From Paenibacillus_E sp964253085 (lineage in GTDB: Bacteria; Bacillota; Bacilli; Paenibacillales; NBRC-103111): 64,000 bases of DNA. Positions 8,874 through 16,463 of this stretch are shown piece after piece. The stretch spans positions 5,518,001 to 5,582,000 of the forward strand of contig NZ_CAXUQH020000001.1 of NCBI RefSeq assembly GCF_964253085.1, written 5' to 3'. The stretch's first letter is position 1; every line of letters starts with the position of its first letter. The notes below the pieces were generated by a model. It made no database searches. It was not told the DNA's origin and worked only from the letters and a program-made list of their open reading frames with translations. Position numbers and translations under genes: made by a program.

Positions 8874-9995
8874 TTAATACATCAGATTTTCCTTTGAATC
8901 TTTATCGAAAAATAGTACTTTCTGCATATCAAGAGATAGAACAAGCTTCTCATTTTCTTCGAAATTGTGATCGGCACGAGTTCGAACGATTAGGAGATTA
9001 GGCGCACCAATGTCCATATACAGATACATATCTGCCCCCATCAATTCATTAATCTTTTGTACCCCGCTAATTTGTGCATGCTGGCCAGCATCTGTCGATG
9101 TATGATTTACATGAATATTCTCACATCGAATTCCTAAAAAAACGGATCTATTTAATTTGTTTTTCTGTTTTAAAATACTCGACTGCTGTGAGGGGATTTC
9201 CAAATAATATCGATTGGTATGAAACTCTAATTTGCCGTTCGCACCTTCTATAATTTTCCCTTCAATTAGATTGATCGGCGGCGTACCGATAAATCCAGCG
9301 ACGAACATATTTCTCGGATTATTGTAAATCTGTTGAGGTGTATCTACCTGCTGAATAACGCCGTCTTTCATGACAACGATGCGATGTCCCATGGTCATTG
9401 CTTCTACTTGATCATGCGTCACGTAAACCATTGTTACGCCGAGCTGTTTATGAAGCTTAATGATCTCTGTTCTCATTTGAACTCTCAGTTTTGCATCCAA
9501 ATTTGATAGAGGCTCATCCATTAAAAAAACCTGGGGATCACGGACAATGGCTCTGCCTAAAGCTACGCGTTGACGCTGACCGCCAGAGAGCTGCTTAGGC
9601 TTCCTATCGAGAAACGGCTCAATTTCCAGTATTCTTGATGATTTTTTGACCGCTTGGTCGATCTCATGTTTGGGCATCTTTCGCAAGCGTAAACCGAATG
9701 CGATATTTTCGTACACGCTCATGTTCGGGTATAAGGCGTAATTTTGAAATACCATTGCAATATCCCGATCCTTCGGCGGCAAATCATTGACCAGCTGGTC
9801 TCCGATATAAAGTTCTCCTGATGTGATATCCTCTAAGCCAGCAATCATCCTGAGTGTTGTTGATTTCCCGCAGCCAGACGGACCTACCATGACAAGAAAT
9901 TCTCCGTCGTGTATTTCCAAATGGAAATCTTTAACTGCATATCCGCCATCTTTGCCATAACGTTTTTCTACGTGATTCAAAAGAATGCGCCCCAT
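8874..9995 (-). CDS. ABC transporter ATP-binding protein, UgpC/MsmX family
   Basis: A 373-residue ATPase that energises CUT1 sugar importers. Visible elements are Walker A (GPSGCGKSTTLRM), Q-loop (MVFQNYALYP), signature (LSGGQRQRVALGRA), Walker B (VFLMDEPLSNLDAKL), H-loop (VYVTHDQ) and a C-terminal TOBE-type regulatory domain. Start is the ATG at 9995 with AGGAGGTG 7 bases upstream; an in-frame ATG nine codons earlier has no such site. It is the first gene of the importer operon, which is typical when the operon carries its own ATPase. In Bacillus and Paenibacillus such ATPases often serve several importers, and the maltodextrin importer at 43,634-47,131 has none of its own, so this protein could serve both; that is inference. 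Confidence 0.96.
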   Translation of the reverse strand: MGRILLNHVEKRYGKDGGYAVKDFHLEIHDGEFLVMVGPSGCGKSTTLRMIAGLEDITSGELYIGDQLVNDLPPKDRDIAMVFQNYALYPNMSVYENIAFGLRLRKMPKHEIDQAVKKSSRILEIEPFLDRKPKQLSGGQRQRVALGRAIVRDPQVFLMDEPLSNLDAKLRVQMRTEIIKLHKQLGVTMVYVTHDQVEAMTMGHRIVVMKDGVIQQVDTPQQIYNNPRNMFVAGFIGTPPINLIEGKIIEGANGKLEFHTNRYYLEIPSQQSSILKQKNKLNRSVFLGIRCENIHVNHTSTDAGQHAQISGVQKINELMGADMYLYMDIGAPNLLIVRTRADHNFEENEKLVLSLDMQKVLFFDKDSKENLMY

Positions 9996-10031
9996 TGTGG
10001 CACCTCCTATAGTCTGTTTCAATCATCCCGA

Positions 10032-10105
10032 TGATAACGGTTTCAGTTCATTATACATCCATCAACTTTTTCACTTATAGGTGATGATGGCTTACTCTAT
10101 AGGTG
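10032..10105 (-). promoter_or_regulatory. Activator-type promoter of the importer operon with 22-bp direct repeat and cre-like site
   Basis: Read on the minus strand, a perfect -10 TATAAT lies at 10,050-10,055 with no recognisable -35. Two copies of CACCTATA (plus strand TATAGGTG at 10,076-10,083 and 10,098-10,105) form a direct repeat with exactly 22-bp period, the nearer one 20 bp from the -10. This is the geometry of an AraC-type activator site. At the expected start of transcription, 10,032-10,045, the minus strand reads TGAAACCGTTATCA, 13 of 14 matches to the CcpA cre consensus. The same TATAGG/-10 geometry occurs at 15,422-15,475 and 25,634-25,687. Confidence 0.65.
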
Positions 10106-10107
10106 AA

Positions 10108-11130
10108 TCATGCTTTCAACTGCGCGGCTAACCAATCGTAGGACAGTCTCCCAGATACTTCATGTTTCCCAGGAAAAAGATCAACTTCTAAATTCGGAGC
10201 GAATCCTTCGGAATGATAAATCTCCTTAAGTTTGACCACAGCTTCCTGAACGGAAGCAACTGGGAATAGCGGGTCCTCCATGCCTGATTCGATAAATAGT
10301 GCCCTCGGTGCGATCAATCCAATAAGTTCCGGAAGCTCCGCAAAAGGAAGAATCGAAGGCATGTAATTGTCAATGCAATGATTCATGGCTAATAAGCTTC
10401 CGCTAAACGTGCTTGTAAACGCACAAATAACAGTAGCCTGAATGCGTTCGTCCAAAGCGGAAGAAAGCGAAGCTATCAGGCCGCCTCCAGAAAAACCCAT
10501 ACATCCGATCCGATGAGGATCAATATCCGTACGGGTTAATGCATAATCTACCGATCTTATTGCTTCATAAATCCTCAGCCCGGCTAAGGTTTTACCATAA
10601 AGCAGCAAGCGAGATGTTAGCGCTACACAGGAACTGTTTCTCTTAGGATCCTTCCCCTTGTCAACCGTCAGCCTACGATCACCAAACCCAATGATTTCCG
10701 GCGCTATGACAATCATCCCTCTTCTTACAAGATTCAGTGCAAAATGTTGATGAATGCCGGGAGGATCTTCATCCGTGGTTCCGTCTGGCCGTAATCCGAC
10801 AATTTCCCTGCTCCCATATCCGTGTCCGTGCCAAGCAATTACGGCTGGAGCCCTGCCCGTGAGCCCTTTCGGAATCAGCACGAAGGCAGCTATCTGAAGG
10901 GTTACATCTGTTGTGTAGATGACACGCTCTAAATAATGATCCCCTTTATCGATCCTCTCGCCTACAACAGGGTTCAATTCACTTGACCCTCTGGGGAAAT
11001 CCCCCAAACTTGCAAGCAGTTTTGTCCGCACATCCTCTTTTCGATCTCTCCATGGTTGTATTCGAGCATGACTAGACGTTTTATTCAAATCGCTGTATAA
11101 CTGTTCTAAATAATCATCCGGATTTAACAT
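10108..11130 (-). CDS. Alpha/beta hydrolase, acetyl-xylan-esterase/dienelactone-hydrolase-like
   Basis: A 340-residue cytoplasmic hydrolase. The oxyanion region reads AVIAWHGHGYGSREIVG; the nucleophile elbow is GCMGFSGGGLIASL (Ser in G-F-S-G-G); a candidate acid Asp is in ESGMEDPLFPVAS and the His in LFPGKHEVSG. The overall layout matches the abhydrolase families that contain cephalosporin-C/acetyl-xylan esterases. Start is the ATG at 11,130 with GGGAGGG 7 bases upstream; the longer frame to 11,175 lacks a ribosome site. It is the last gene of the unit that also encodes the AraC regulator, a BNR protein and an MGH1-type glycosidase. A role in removing acetyl or methyl esters from imported oligosaccharides is inferred from that context; the substrate cannot be read from sequence. 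Confidence 0.85.
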   Translation of the reverse strand: MLNPDDYLEQLYSDLNKTSSHARIQPWRDRKEDVRTKLLASLGDFPRGSSELNPVVGERIDKGDHYLERVIYTTDVTLQIAAFVLIPKGLTGRAPAVIAWHGHGYGSREIVGLRPDGTTDEDPPGIHQHFALNLVRRGMIVIAPEIIGFGDRRLTVDKGKDPKRNSSCVALTSRLLLYGKTLAGLRIYEAIRSVDYALTRTDIDPHRIGCMGFSGGGLIASLSSALDERIQATVICAFTSTFSGSLLAMNHCIDNYMPSILPFAELPELIGLIAPRALFIESGMEDPLFPVASVQEAVVKLKEIYHSEGFAPNLEVDLFPGKHEVSGRLSYDWLAAQLKA

Positions 11131-11198
11131 TCCATATCCCTCCCATTTAATAAATAAAAAAAAAAGCTGCTCCATTGCGATGGTCAGCCCTAAAACTA

Positions 11199-12089
11199 TT
11201 AATATGTTAATGCTTTATCTTCAAATTCTTGGAAGTTTTGTCGATATTGTCGAGGGGTTACCCCCGTTTTTTTACGAAATAACGCATGGAAAAATTTCAT
11301 GTCCTGATAACCGACCTGATTGGCAATTTGGTAGATCGGAATATCTGATGACTTCAGTAGTTCACAGCATTTTTGAATACGCACGTTCTGTAAGTATTGC
11401 GTGAATGATAAGCCCGTTGATTTTTTAAACAACCGTTGAAAATGGCTGGCACTTAAAAAAAAGTAATCCGCCACATGCTGAACCGTAAGGTTGTCGGTGT
11501 AATGGGCTTTGATGAAATGAACAACTTCCTCTAGCATCCGAAAAGGAACCGCTTCCGTTTCATTTTTCAATTCAAAACGCTGCAGCATCACCAACATTTG
11601 AATCAGTAATGCTGTCAAAATAGTCTCAAAGCCATTGCTTCGTTTCAAATATTCTCGATACATCGCGTTAACAATCGTTGAAAACGTATCATGTTTATCT
11701 TGGAAATGCAGCCAGCGCTCGGGGCACTTGCAGGGGAGTGTGATGGAATTGTAGGTCAGGCATTCTTCCTGAAGCAAATGCATCCAGTTTTCTAATAACT
11801 CTACTCTAAAAATACAGTTATAAATGACGAGCATTTTATCCTGCGTCGGAGAGGACGGCCGAAACACATGTGATGTTCCAATCGGAATCACAAACAGATC
11901 TCCCTGTTTAATGGGAATCACTTGATCTTCTATGTAATGATAACCGCTTCCTTCCCCTACATAACTGATTTCAACAAAATCATGGGTATGTTGGGTAGTT
12001 GTAAACGATTCCAATTCGCGATTTATGAAAATATTCATCTTACCGTCAAAAAACATATCTCCGCTTAAATGTCCAATTCTACCATTCAT
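11199..12089 (-). CDS. AraC family transcriptional regulator with cupin-type sensor domain
   Basis: A 296-residue regulator. The N-terminal half is a cupin-like effector domain (THDFVEISYVGEGSGYHYIE, then QGDLFVIPIGTSHVF). The C-terminal 100 residues contain two helix-turn-helix units (LTVQHVADYFFLSASHFQRL and IYQIANQVGYQDMKFFHALF) ending in the AraC signature FRKKTGVTPRQYRQ. Start is the ATG at 12,089, with GGAGG 8 bases away; two earlier in-frame ATGs are too close to that site. It sits inside the enzyme operon between a BNR protein gene and an esterase gene. It is the best candidate to bind the TATAGG direct repeats found before three operons here. It probably senses a sugar released from the imported glycan and activates transcription; both points are inference. 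Confidence 0.93.
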   Translation of the reverse strand: MNGRIGHLSGDMFFDGKMNIFINRELESFTTTQHTHDFVEISYVGEGSGYHYIEDQVIPIKQGDLFVIPIGTSHVFRPSSPTQDKMLVIYNCIFRVELLENWMHLLQEECLTYNSITLPCKCPERWLHFQDKHDTFSTIVNAMYREYLKRSNGFETILTALLIQMLVMLQRFELKNETEAVPFRMLEEVVHFIKAHYTDNLTVQHVADYFFLSASHFQRLFKKSTGLSFTQYLQNVRIQKCCELLKSSDIPIYQIANQVGYQDMKFFHALFRKKTGVTPRQYRQNFQEFEDKALTY

Positions 12090-12113
12090 GACCATCACCT
12101 CCGACGTATGATA

Positions 12114-13178
12114 TTAACCCTCACTCACCCATTCTTCCGTTAGACAAACATGTTTGATTCCTTTGCGTAAATAAGAAAAAGCAATATGTATCTTGCCATC
12201 ACGCGTGGAGATAATCGAGGGATAGGAATACCCGATCTCACTTTCTTTGTATTCCAAATCCGCCATCTGTATATTTCTGTAGTATGGCCATGTTTTTCCT
12301 TCGTCTTCCGAAATGGCTAAGGTAAGTGGTGTACGAAGCGGTTTTTTGCGGAATTCGCCCTTCCTTTGAACCCACCTGAATTGGTCCCGTTCCATGGAGG
12401 AATTGTTATATATCAAGGCCAGATGCCCGTTATGCAGCTTAATGAACTGCATCGAGGAATTATTGTTGGGCAATTCACTCTTGACTGGAACCGTCCAATT
12501 TCTCCCGTTATCTTGAGAGATACTTGTATAAATGCGGTCCGCCTGGCGGCTTCTAAACATGGCATAAAGCGTACCATCATTTCGTTCAACAACATTCATT
12601 TGAACCCGGTGCGTGCTGCCCTGCACTTCGTATTCCTTCCATGTTTTCCCTTGATCCGAGCTGATTTGCACAACGCTGTAATGCCCGTCAAGTTTACAAT
12701 AATACGTTGGAAGCAGCCAATCGCCATTTGCGAGCACGAGCAGAGGATGCCTTAGAAATATGCCCAAACCATCAAATAAGACTTCAGTTGGACCCCATGT
12801 ATAGCCTTGGTCATCCGAAATGCGGTAAACAATCCTCGATGTTTTTTGATTGTGGGGCTCGTTGGACGTATGGAACAGCCAAAGTTTTCCATCAGGTGCC
12901 TGATGAAGGATCGGATTTTGTTCGGATCGTTCGATATCACCTGACAGCTGTACAGGAGAAGTCCATACATTGGATCCGGCAGGTAATCTTGACATCAACA
13001 CGTTGGTATCGGGATTGCCTTCCCCACTGCCCGAAAACCAGACACAGAGAAGATCACCATTGTCTAGTTCCAGTAAATTAGCGGCATGGTTGTCATTCGG
13101 ATACGGAATAGGAAGGTATGCTTCCCGTAATTGCGGATCCGTTTCCGACTGAACAATAACTCCGTTGAAACGTTTCAA
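12114..13178 (-). CDS. BNR-repeat sialidase-family protein (copy 1)
   Basis: A 354-residue six-bladed beta-propeller with several Asp-box (BNR) repeats: ISDDQGYTWG, SSDQGKTWKE, SQDNGRNWTV and SEDEGKTWPY. An early Arg segment (QLREAYLPIPYPNDNHAANL) and the late SEIGYSYPSIISTRDGKIHI fit the exo-sialidase superfamily. No signal peptide is seen, so it should act inside the cell. Family members hydrolyse sialic acids or other ulosonic acids, but some act on different sugars. In a plant-glycan locus, a keto-deoxy sugar such as Kdo or Dha, or another terminal sugar, is more likely than sialic acid; that is inference. The chosen start is a TTG at 13,178 with GAGGAG 9 bases upstream; the frame continues to 13,211 without a ribosome site. 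A second relative is at 15,480-16,463. Confidence 0.85.
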   Translation of the reverse strand: MKRFNGVIVQSETDPQLREAYLPIPYPNDNHAANLLELDNGDLLCVWFSGSGEGNPDTNVLMSRLPAGSNVWTSPVQLSGDIERSEQNPILHQAPDGKLWLFHTSNEPHNQKTSRIVYRISDDQGYTWGPTEVLFDGLGIFLRHPLLVLANGDWLLPTYYCKLDGHYSVVQISSDQGKTWKEYEVQGSTHRVQMNVVERNDGTLYAMFRSRQADRIYTSISQDNGRNWTVPVKSELPNNNSSMQFIKLHNGHLALIYNNSSMERDQFRWVQRKGEFRKKPLRTPLTLAISEDEGKTWPYYRNIQMADLEYKESEIGYSYPSIISTRDGKIHIAFSYLRKGIKHVCLTEEWVSEG

Positions 13179-13212
13179 TAGAATACACTCCTCGTCACTA
13201 TGGTAGTACAAT

Positions 13213-15369
13213 TTACGATATGGTCATTTCTTCCCAAGTTAACTCTGTTCGACAAAGCGTTGGATTGGAGAAAATAAGTTTGTCGTTTACATATAAACGG
13301 TAGCCTTGTTCAATGTTGGCAGAATCCGCTGACACATTGGGTTTCCGATAGGAGATCCGTATATCCATGCCCGCTACCTTTACGTGATCCAGACAAAAAT
13401 AATCTAATTCCACATTCAGAGGATCCAGAACAATCCCCTCTTTTTCAATCGATAATCCTGCCACATGTGAAATTAACAAATCGATATAGTACGAATGATT
13501 ATATTCCTGTTCGTCACTTAAAGGTTCACCCGTTGCGCTGTTGTAATGCTCAACAAGACCGGGTTGGTTTAAATCTCGTTGCATAAAATGGAGAAACGAA
13601 TACTCGCGGAGATAGTAGGCAAATTGACGATCAAATTGATGATTTCTCCGCTTGCTTTCCTTGGCAAGCGCATCAAGCGCGATCGAATTGGTATATGGCC
13701 AGGTTGGACCGTCCCAAACGCAGCCGTTCCGACCTTTGACAAAGTGTCCCATCCAACCGCCTTCTTGCGAATAGGCAGGGCAATCGGCGGAAACAGACGG
13801 GAACGGGCATTTCGTACGAAATTCCTGTTCATTGAACAGATGCTCGATCATCCCATTGAATTGATCATCCAGGATTTCTGCCCACCCGGGATAGATCCCG
13901 ACAATATTTTTGACAAACGCCTTTTCATCTGTTTGATAATGTAGATCATAGAAGAACTTTGTATCTTCATTCCACATTTTCCCAAGTATATCCTGCTTGA
14001 TTTCTTCAGCTTGCCAAAAAAATTCTTTCGCTTCCGGATCGCCCGTTGCCTCGCAAAGCTTAGCAACGCCTAGCGTGTTCAAGTAGTGATAAACAGCGCG
14101 ATCCACCCTCTTAAGATGGGTATAGGTAGCTTTGTCCTTCGGATTCTTCGGAAATTGGTGAAAATACCAATAACTTGGCTGATATTCTTTTCCCGTCCGT
14201 GTATGTTTGTGTTCGATCATCAAATGATCCTGATCATTACCGTTCACACGTTTCCATGCGGAAATATTCGATTTCATGGCAGGCAGTAGATCAGTTATCA
14301 TTTCGGTATTTCGATGCACGAGAAAGAGCTTATATGCGGCCCAGCAAGAGAAGTTGGCAAAGGAATGCAGGATGGAATCTACCGTCAAGCAGCTAAACAT
14401 ACCGTCTTCGCCGGGAGCGCTCTTCATGTTTCGAAGCGGACCCTCACTATATACTGGATCGTGATACCATCTAGCATCCATAATATGTAAAGGAACGGAC
14501 AGATTAATTAGCTTGCTGAACTCCCATCCGCCCTTACTAAAAGGCTTTTTACTTTTTTTATGAGATCTTCCCTCGTAAAACAATGGATAGAACAAGTGAC
14601 CGTACTGCGGATCGGCCAAATTGTGCCGCAGCAGAAACCAACGATAGGTCCAAGTCTTGTTTAACACAGGGTCACTGCTGGCGAATGTAGGTGTTTTCTC
14701 AAACCAGATTTGATACTCATTACTCTGATTTACTACGAGTTGATCAACTGTGTAACCGCTTTCCGCATAGCTCGATGCCCGTTCCTTCAGCAAGGCGATC
14801 TCATCCTGACCGGAAATTCCGAATGCTGCAGCGACAATAATTGCTTTGGTTTCACCTGGTTTCAACCGTAGCTCTTCGAATATAGTGGGATCACTTACGG
14901 CAATAGCACCTGAGACGTTAAAGCTGTAATGCTCGATATTGAACGATCCATACAGATAATTCTCTATGCGCTCTGAGAATGAATCGCCATAGGTCTCCAT
15001 ACGAAGGATTAGCTCCTCATTGCTGAGATTGGTCCAAGTTTGACACGAAACCGCACAATCATTCCAAGTTATGAATTTGCGTTCTTCCAATGAAAGACGG
15101 TTACCTGTATAGGCCATGAGCAAGTGACTTGGAAACCATTCCGTCTGACATGGCTCTAAGCTTTCTGCCAAATTGTTCGTTATCTTAAACAACAAAGGAA
15201 TATTCACTTTGTGAATAAAATCGAACCTTCCAGAAAAACCAGGTACGGGATCCAAATAATCGGCCCACAACCGCGCTCCGGTCGAACCGAGCAAGAGTAC
15301 ACCGGGGAGCGTGCGAAGTGCTTTTTTTCCCGCGCGCAATGTTTCGTCCAATCGGCTGCCAGCTGGCAT
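13213..15369 (-). CDS. MGH1-type (GH63-like) alpha/alpha-barrel glycosidase
   Basis: A 718-residue protein with an N-terminal beta-rich part and a C-terminal (alpha/alpha)6 barrel (about 220-640) of the MGH1/GH63-like type. Landmarks are LNKTWTYRWFLLRHNLADPQ, a central EGPLRNMKSAPGEDGMFSC, KMWNEDTKFFYDLHY, GIYPGWAEILDD and GRNGCVWDGPTWPYTNSIAL. Relatives hydrolyse alpha-linked sugars with inversion. It lacks a signal peptide. Start is the ATG at 15,369 with GGGAGG 6 bases upstream. It is the first gene of its unit, behind the promoter at 15,422-15,475, and is followed by a BNR protein, the AraC regulator and an esterase. The exact specificity (for example alpha-galacturonic, rhamnosyl or glucosyl linkage) cannot be read from the sequence. 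Confidence 0.85.
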   Translation of the reverse strand: MPAGSRLDETLRAGKKALRTLPGVLLLGSTGARLWADYLDPVPGFSGRFDFIHKVNIPLLFKITNNLAESLEPCQTEWFPSHLLMAYTGNRLSLEERKFITWNDCAVSCQTWTNLSNEELILRMETYGDSFSERIENYLYGSFNIEHYSFNVSGAIAVSDPTIFEELRLKPGETKAIIVAAAFGISGQDEIALLKERASSYAESGYTVDQLVVNQSNEYQIWFEKTPTFASSDPVLNKTWTYRWFLLRHNLADPQYGHLFYPLFYEGRSHKKSKKPFSKGGWEFSKLINLSVPLHIMDARWYHDPVYSEGPLRNMKSAPGEDGMFSCLTVDSILHSFANFSCWAAYKLFLVHRNTEMITDLLPAMKSNISAWKRVNGNDQDHLMIEHKHTRTGKEYQPSYWYFHQFPKNPKDKATYTHLKRVDRAVYHYLNTLGVAKLCEATGDPEAKEFFWQAEEIKQDILGKMWNEDTKFFYDLHYQTDEKAFVKNIVGIYPGWAEILDDQFNGMIEHLFNEQEFRTKCPFPSVSADCPAYSQEGGWMGHFVKGRNGCVWDGPTWPYTNSIALDALAKESKRRNHQFDRQFAYYLREYSFLHFMQRDLNQPGLVEHYNSATGEPLSDEQEYNHSYYIDLLISHVAGLSIEKEGIVLDPLNVELDYFCLDHVKVAGMDIRISYRKPNVSADSANIEQGYRLYVNDKLIFSNPTLCRTELTWEEMTIS

Positions 15370-15421
15370 GGATGACCTCCCATCCCACATATACTTATGG
15401 GTGTATAATATTACCATAATT

Positions 15422-15475
15422 ATTATACCGAATTCATTTGATACTTGAATGGTGGTTATCGTCTCAATCTATAGG
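15422..15475 (-). promoter_or_regulatory. Promoter of the MGH1 glycosidase unit, activator-type
   Basis: On the minus strand a perfect TATAAT -10 lies at 15,422-15,427 with no good -35. The site ACCTATAG (plus TATAGG at 15,470-15,475) is exactly where the distal half-site of the importer promoter sits relative to its -10, while the proximal half at 15,448-15,453 is degenerate. The stop codon of the upstream BNR gene directly precedes this site. Confidence 0.55.
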
Positions 15476-15479
15476 TCAA

Positions 15480-16463
15480 TCATGCTAAATCGGAAAGCGT
15501 TATTTTCCAGAAGGCAATGCGTTCGCGCTTCCAGGTATAGGTCACATATAGGTTTAGTCCACCTGCAACAATAGCAGGGTAGGAATATTGCTTTTCTCCT
15601 TCATCTAACAGAAATTCATTTTCCCAAGTAATTCCGTTGTCATGCGAAAGTCGAATGACAAGCGGCGTTCTCGGCCCCTTTTTCTTCCCTTCTTCCGGAC
15701 GTGTGGGATTATAAATAAGCGCGATTGTGCCGTTATCCAGCTTCACCAGATCGATTCCGCTGTTATTGTTGGGTAAATCAGTGGGATATGCTGTACACCA
15801 CGATTTCCCCCCGTCCTTTGAGTCGCTGCGATATATATGCCCTTCGCTGCTTCGAGTGAACATGTGCACATTTCCAGGGGTAGATTCCCATAAGGAAGGC
15901 TGGATAATGCCTGAGCCTTTCATTACGCTGCGGTCCAATGGAACGATTTCACTGCGAGTCCAGGTCTCGCCTCCGTCGCTCGAGAGGTCAACGAATACAT
16001 CCCAGGCTGGTTCCAATGAGGCAGGAGCTGCTATCGTACCGTCATACAGAACTATAGGCTTGTTTTTGACAGGACCCCTTCCTCCCTTATCCCCCTTAAC
16101 CAAGGGAAGCGGAGACGTCCATGTGTGTCCATCGTCCGTTGAGCGAATAACCATCGTTTCCCATTCGGCAATCGTGGTTCCGACTTTGTAATAAAGAAAT
16201 AGATTACCGTCATTGGTACGGAAAAGGACGGGATTCCAATGCGGAATATCCGCTTGATCCGCTACTTTAAGGGGCGGCGTCCACCCCGTGACTCCCCTCC
16301 GTGATAGCCAAATAGCAACATCTCCGGCTTTCTCACGTGTTCCGCCAAACCATGCGGCTATAACTTCGCCGCTCGGCAGCAATTCCAATGTGGATGCGTG
16401 ACAGCTAAGGAACGGTCTATCATCCTCAAAAATAAATTCCTTCATGGTGTTAACGTATTTCAT
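15480..16463 (-). CDS. BNR-repeat sialidase-family protein (copy 2)
   Basis: A 327-residue beta-propeller of the exo-sialidase superfamily, distinct from copy 1. Asp-box repeats include RSTDDGHTWTSP, SSDGGETWTRS, SKDGGKSWCTA and SHDNGITWENE. It begins with FIFEDDRPFLSCHASTLELL, the usual first blade, and ends with KQYSYPAIVAGGLNLYVTYTWKRERI, where sialidases place a late arginine. No signal peptide is visible. The start is the ATG at 16,463 with GGAGG at 6 bases; it overlaps the upstream GH95 gene by 14 bases, and the longer frame to 16,556 lies within that gene. It is the last gene of the GH78-GH29-GH95 operon. The two BNR proteins belong to different branches and may act on different terminal sugars; the sugar is unknown. 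Confidence 0.85.
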   Translation of the reverse strand: MKYVNTMKEFIFEDDRPFLSCHASTLELLPSGEVIAAWFGGTREKAGDVAIWLSRRGVTGWTPPLKVADQADIPHWNPVLFRTNDGNLFLYYKVGTTIAEWETMVIRSTDDGHTWTSPLPLVKGDKGGRGPVKNKPIVLYDGTIAAPASLEPAWDVFVDLSSDGGETWTRSEIVPLDRSVMKGSGIIQPSLWESTPGNVHMFTRSSEGHIYRSDSKDGGKSWCTAYPTDLPNNNSGIDLVKLDNGTIALIYNPTRPEEGKKKGPRTPLVIRLSHDNGITWENEFLLDEGEKQYSYPAIVAGGLNLYVTYTWKRERIAFWKITLSDLA

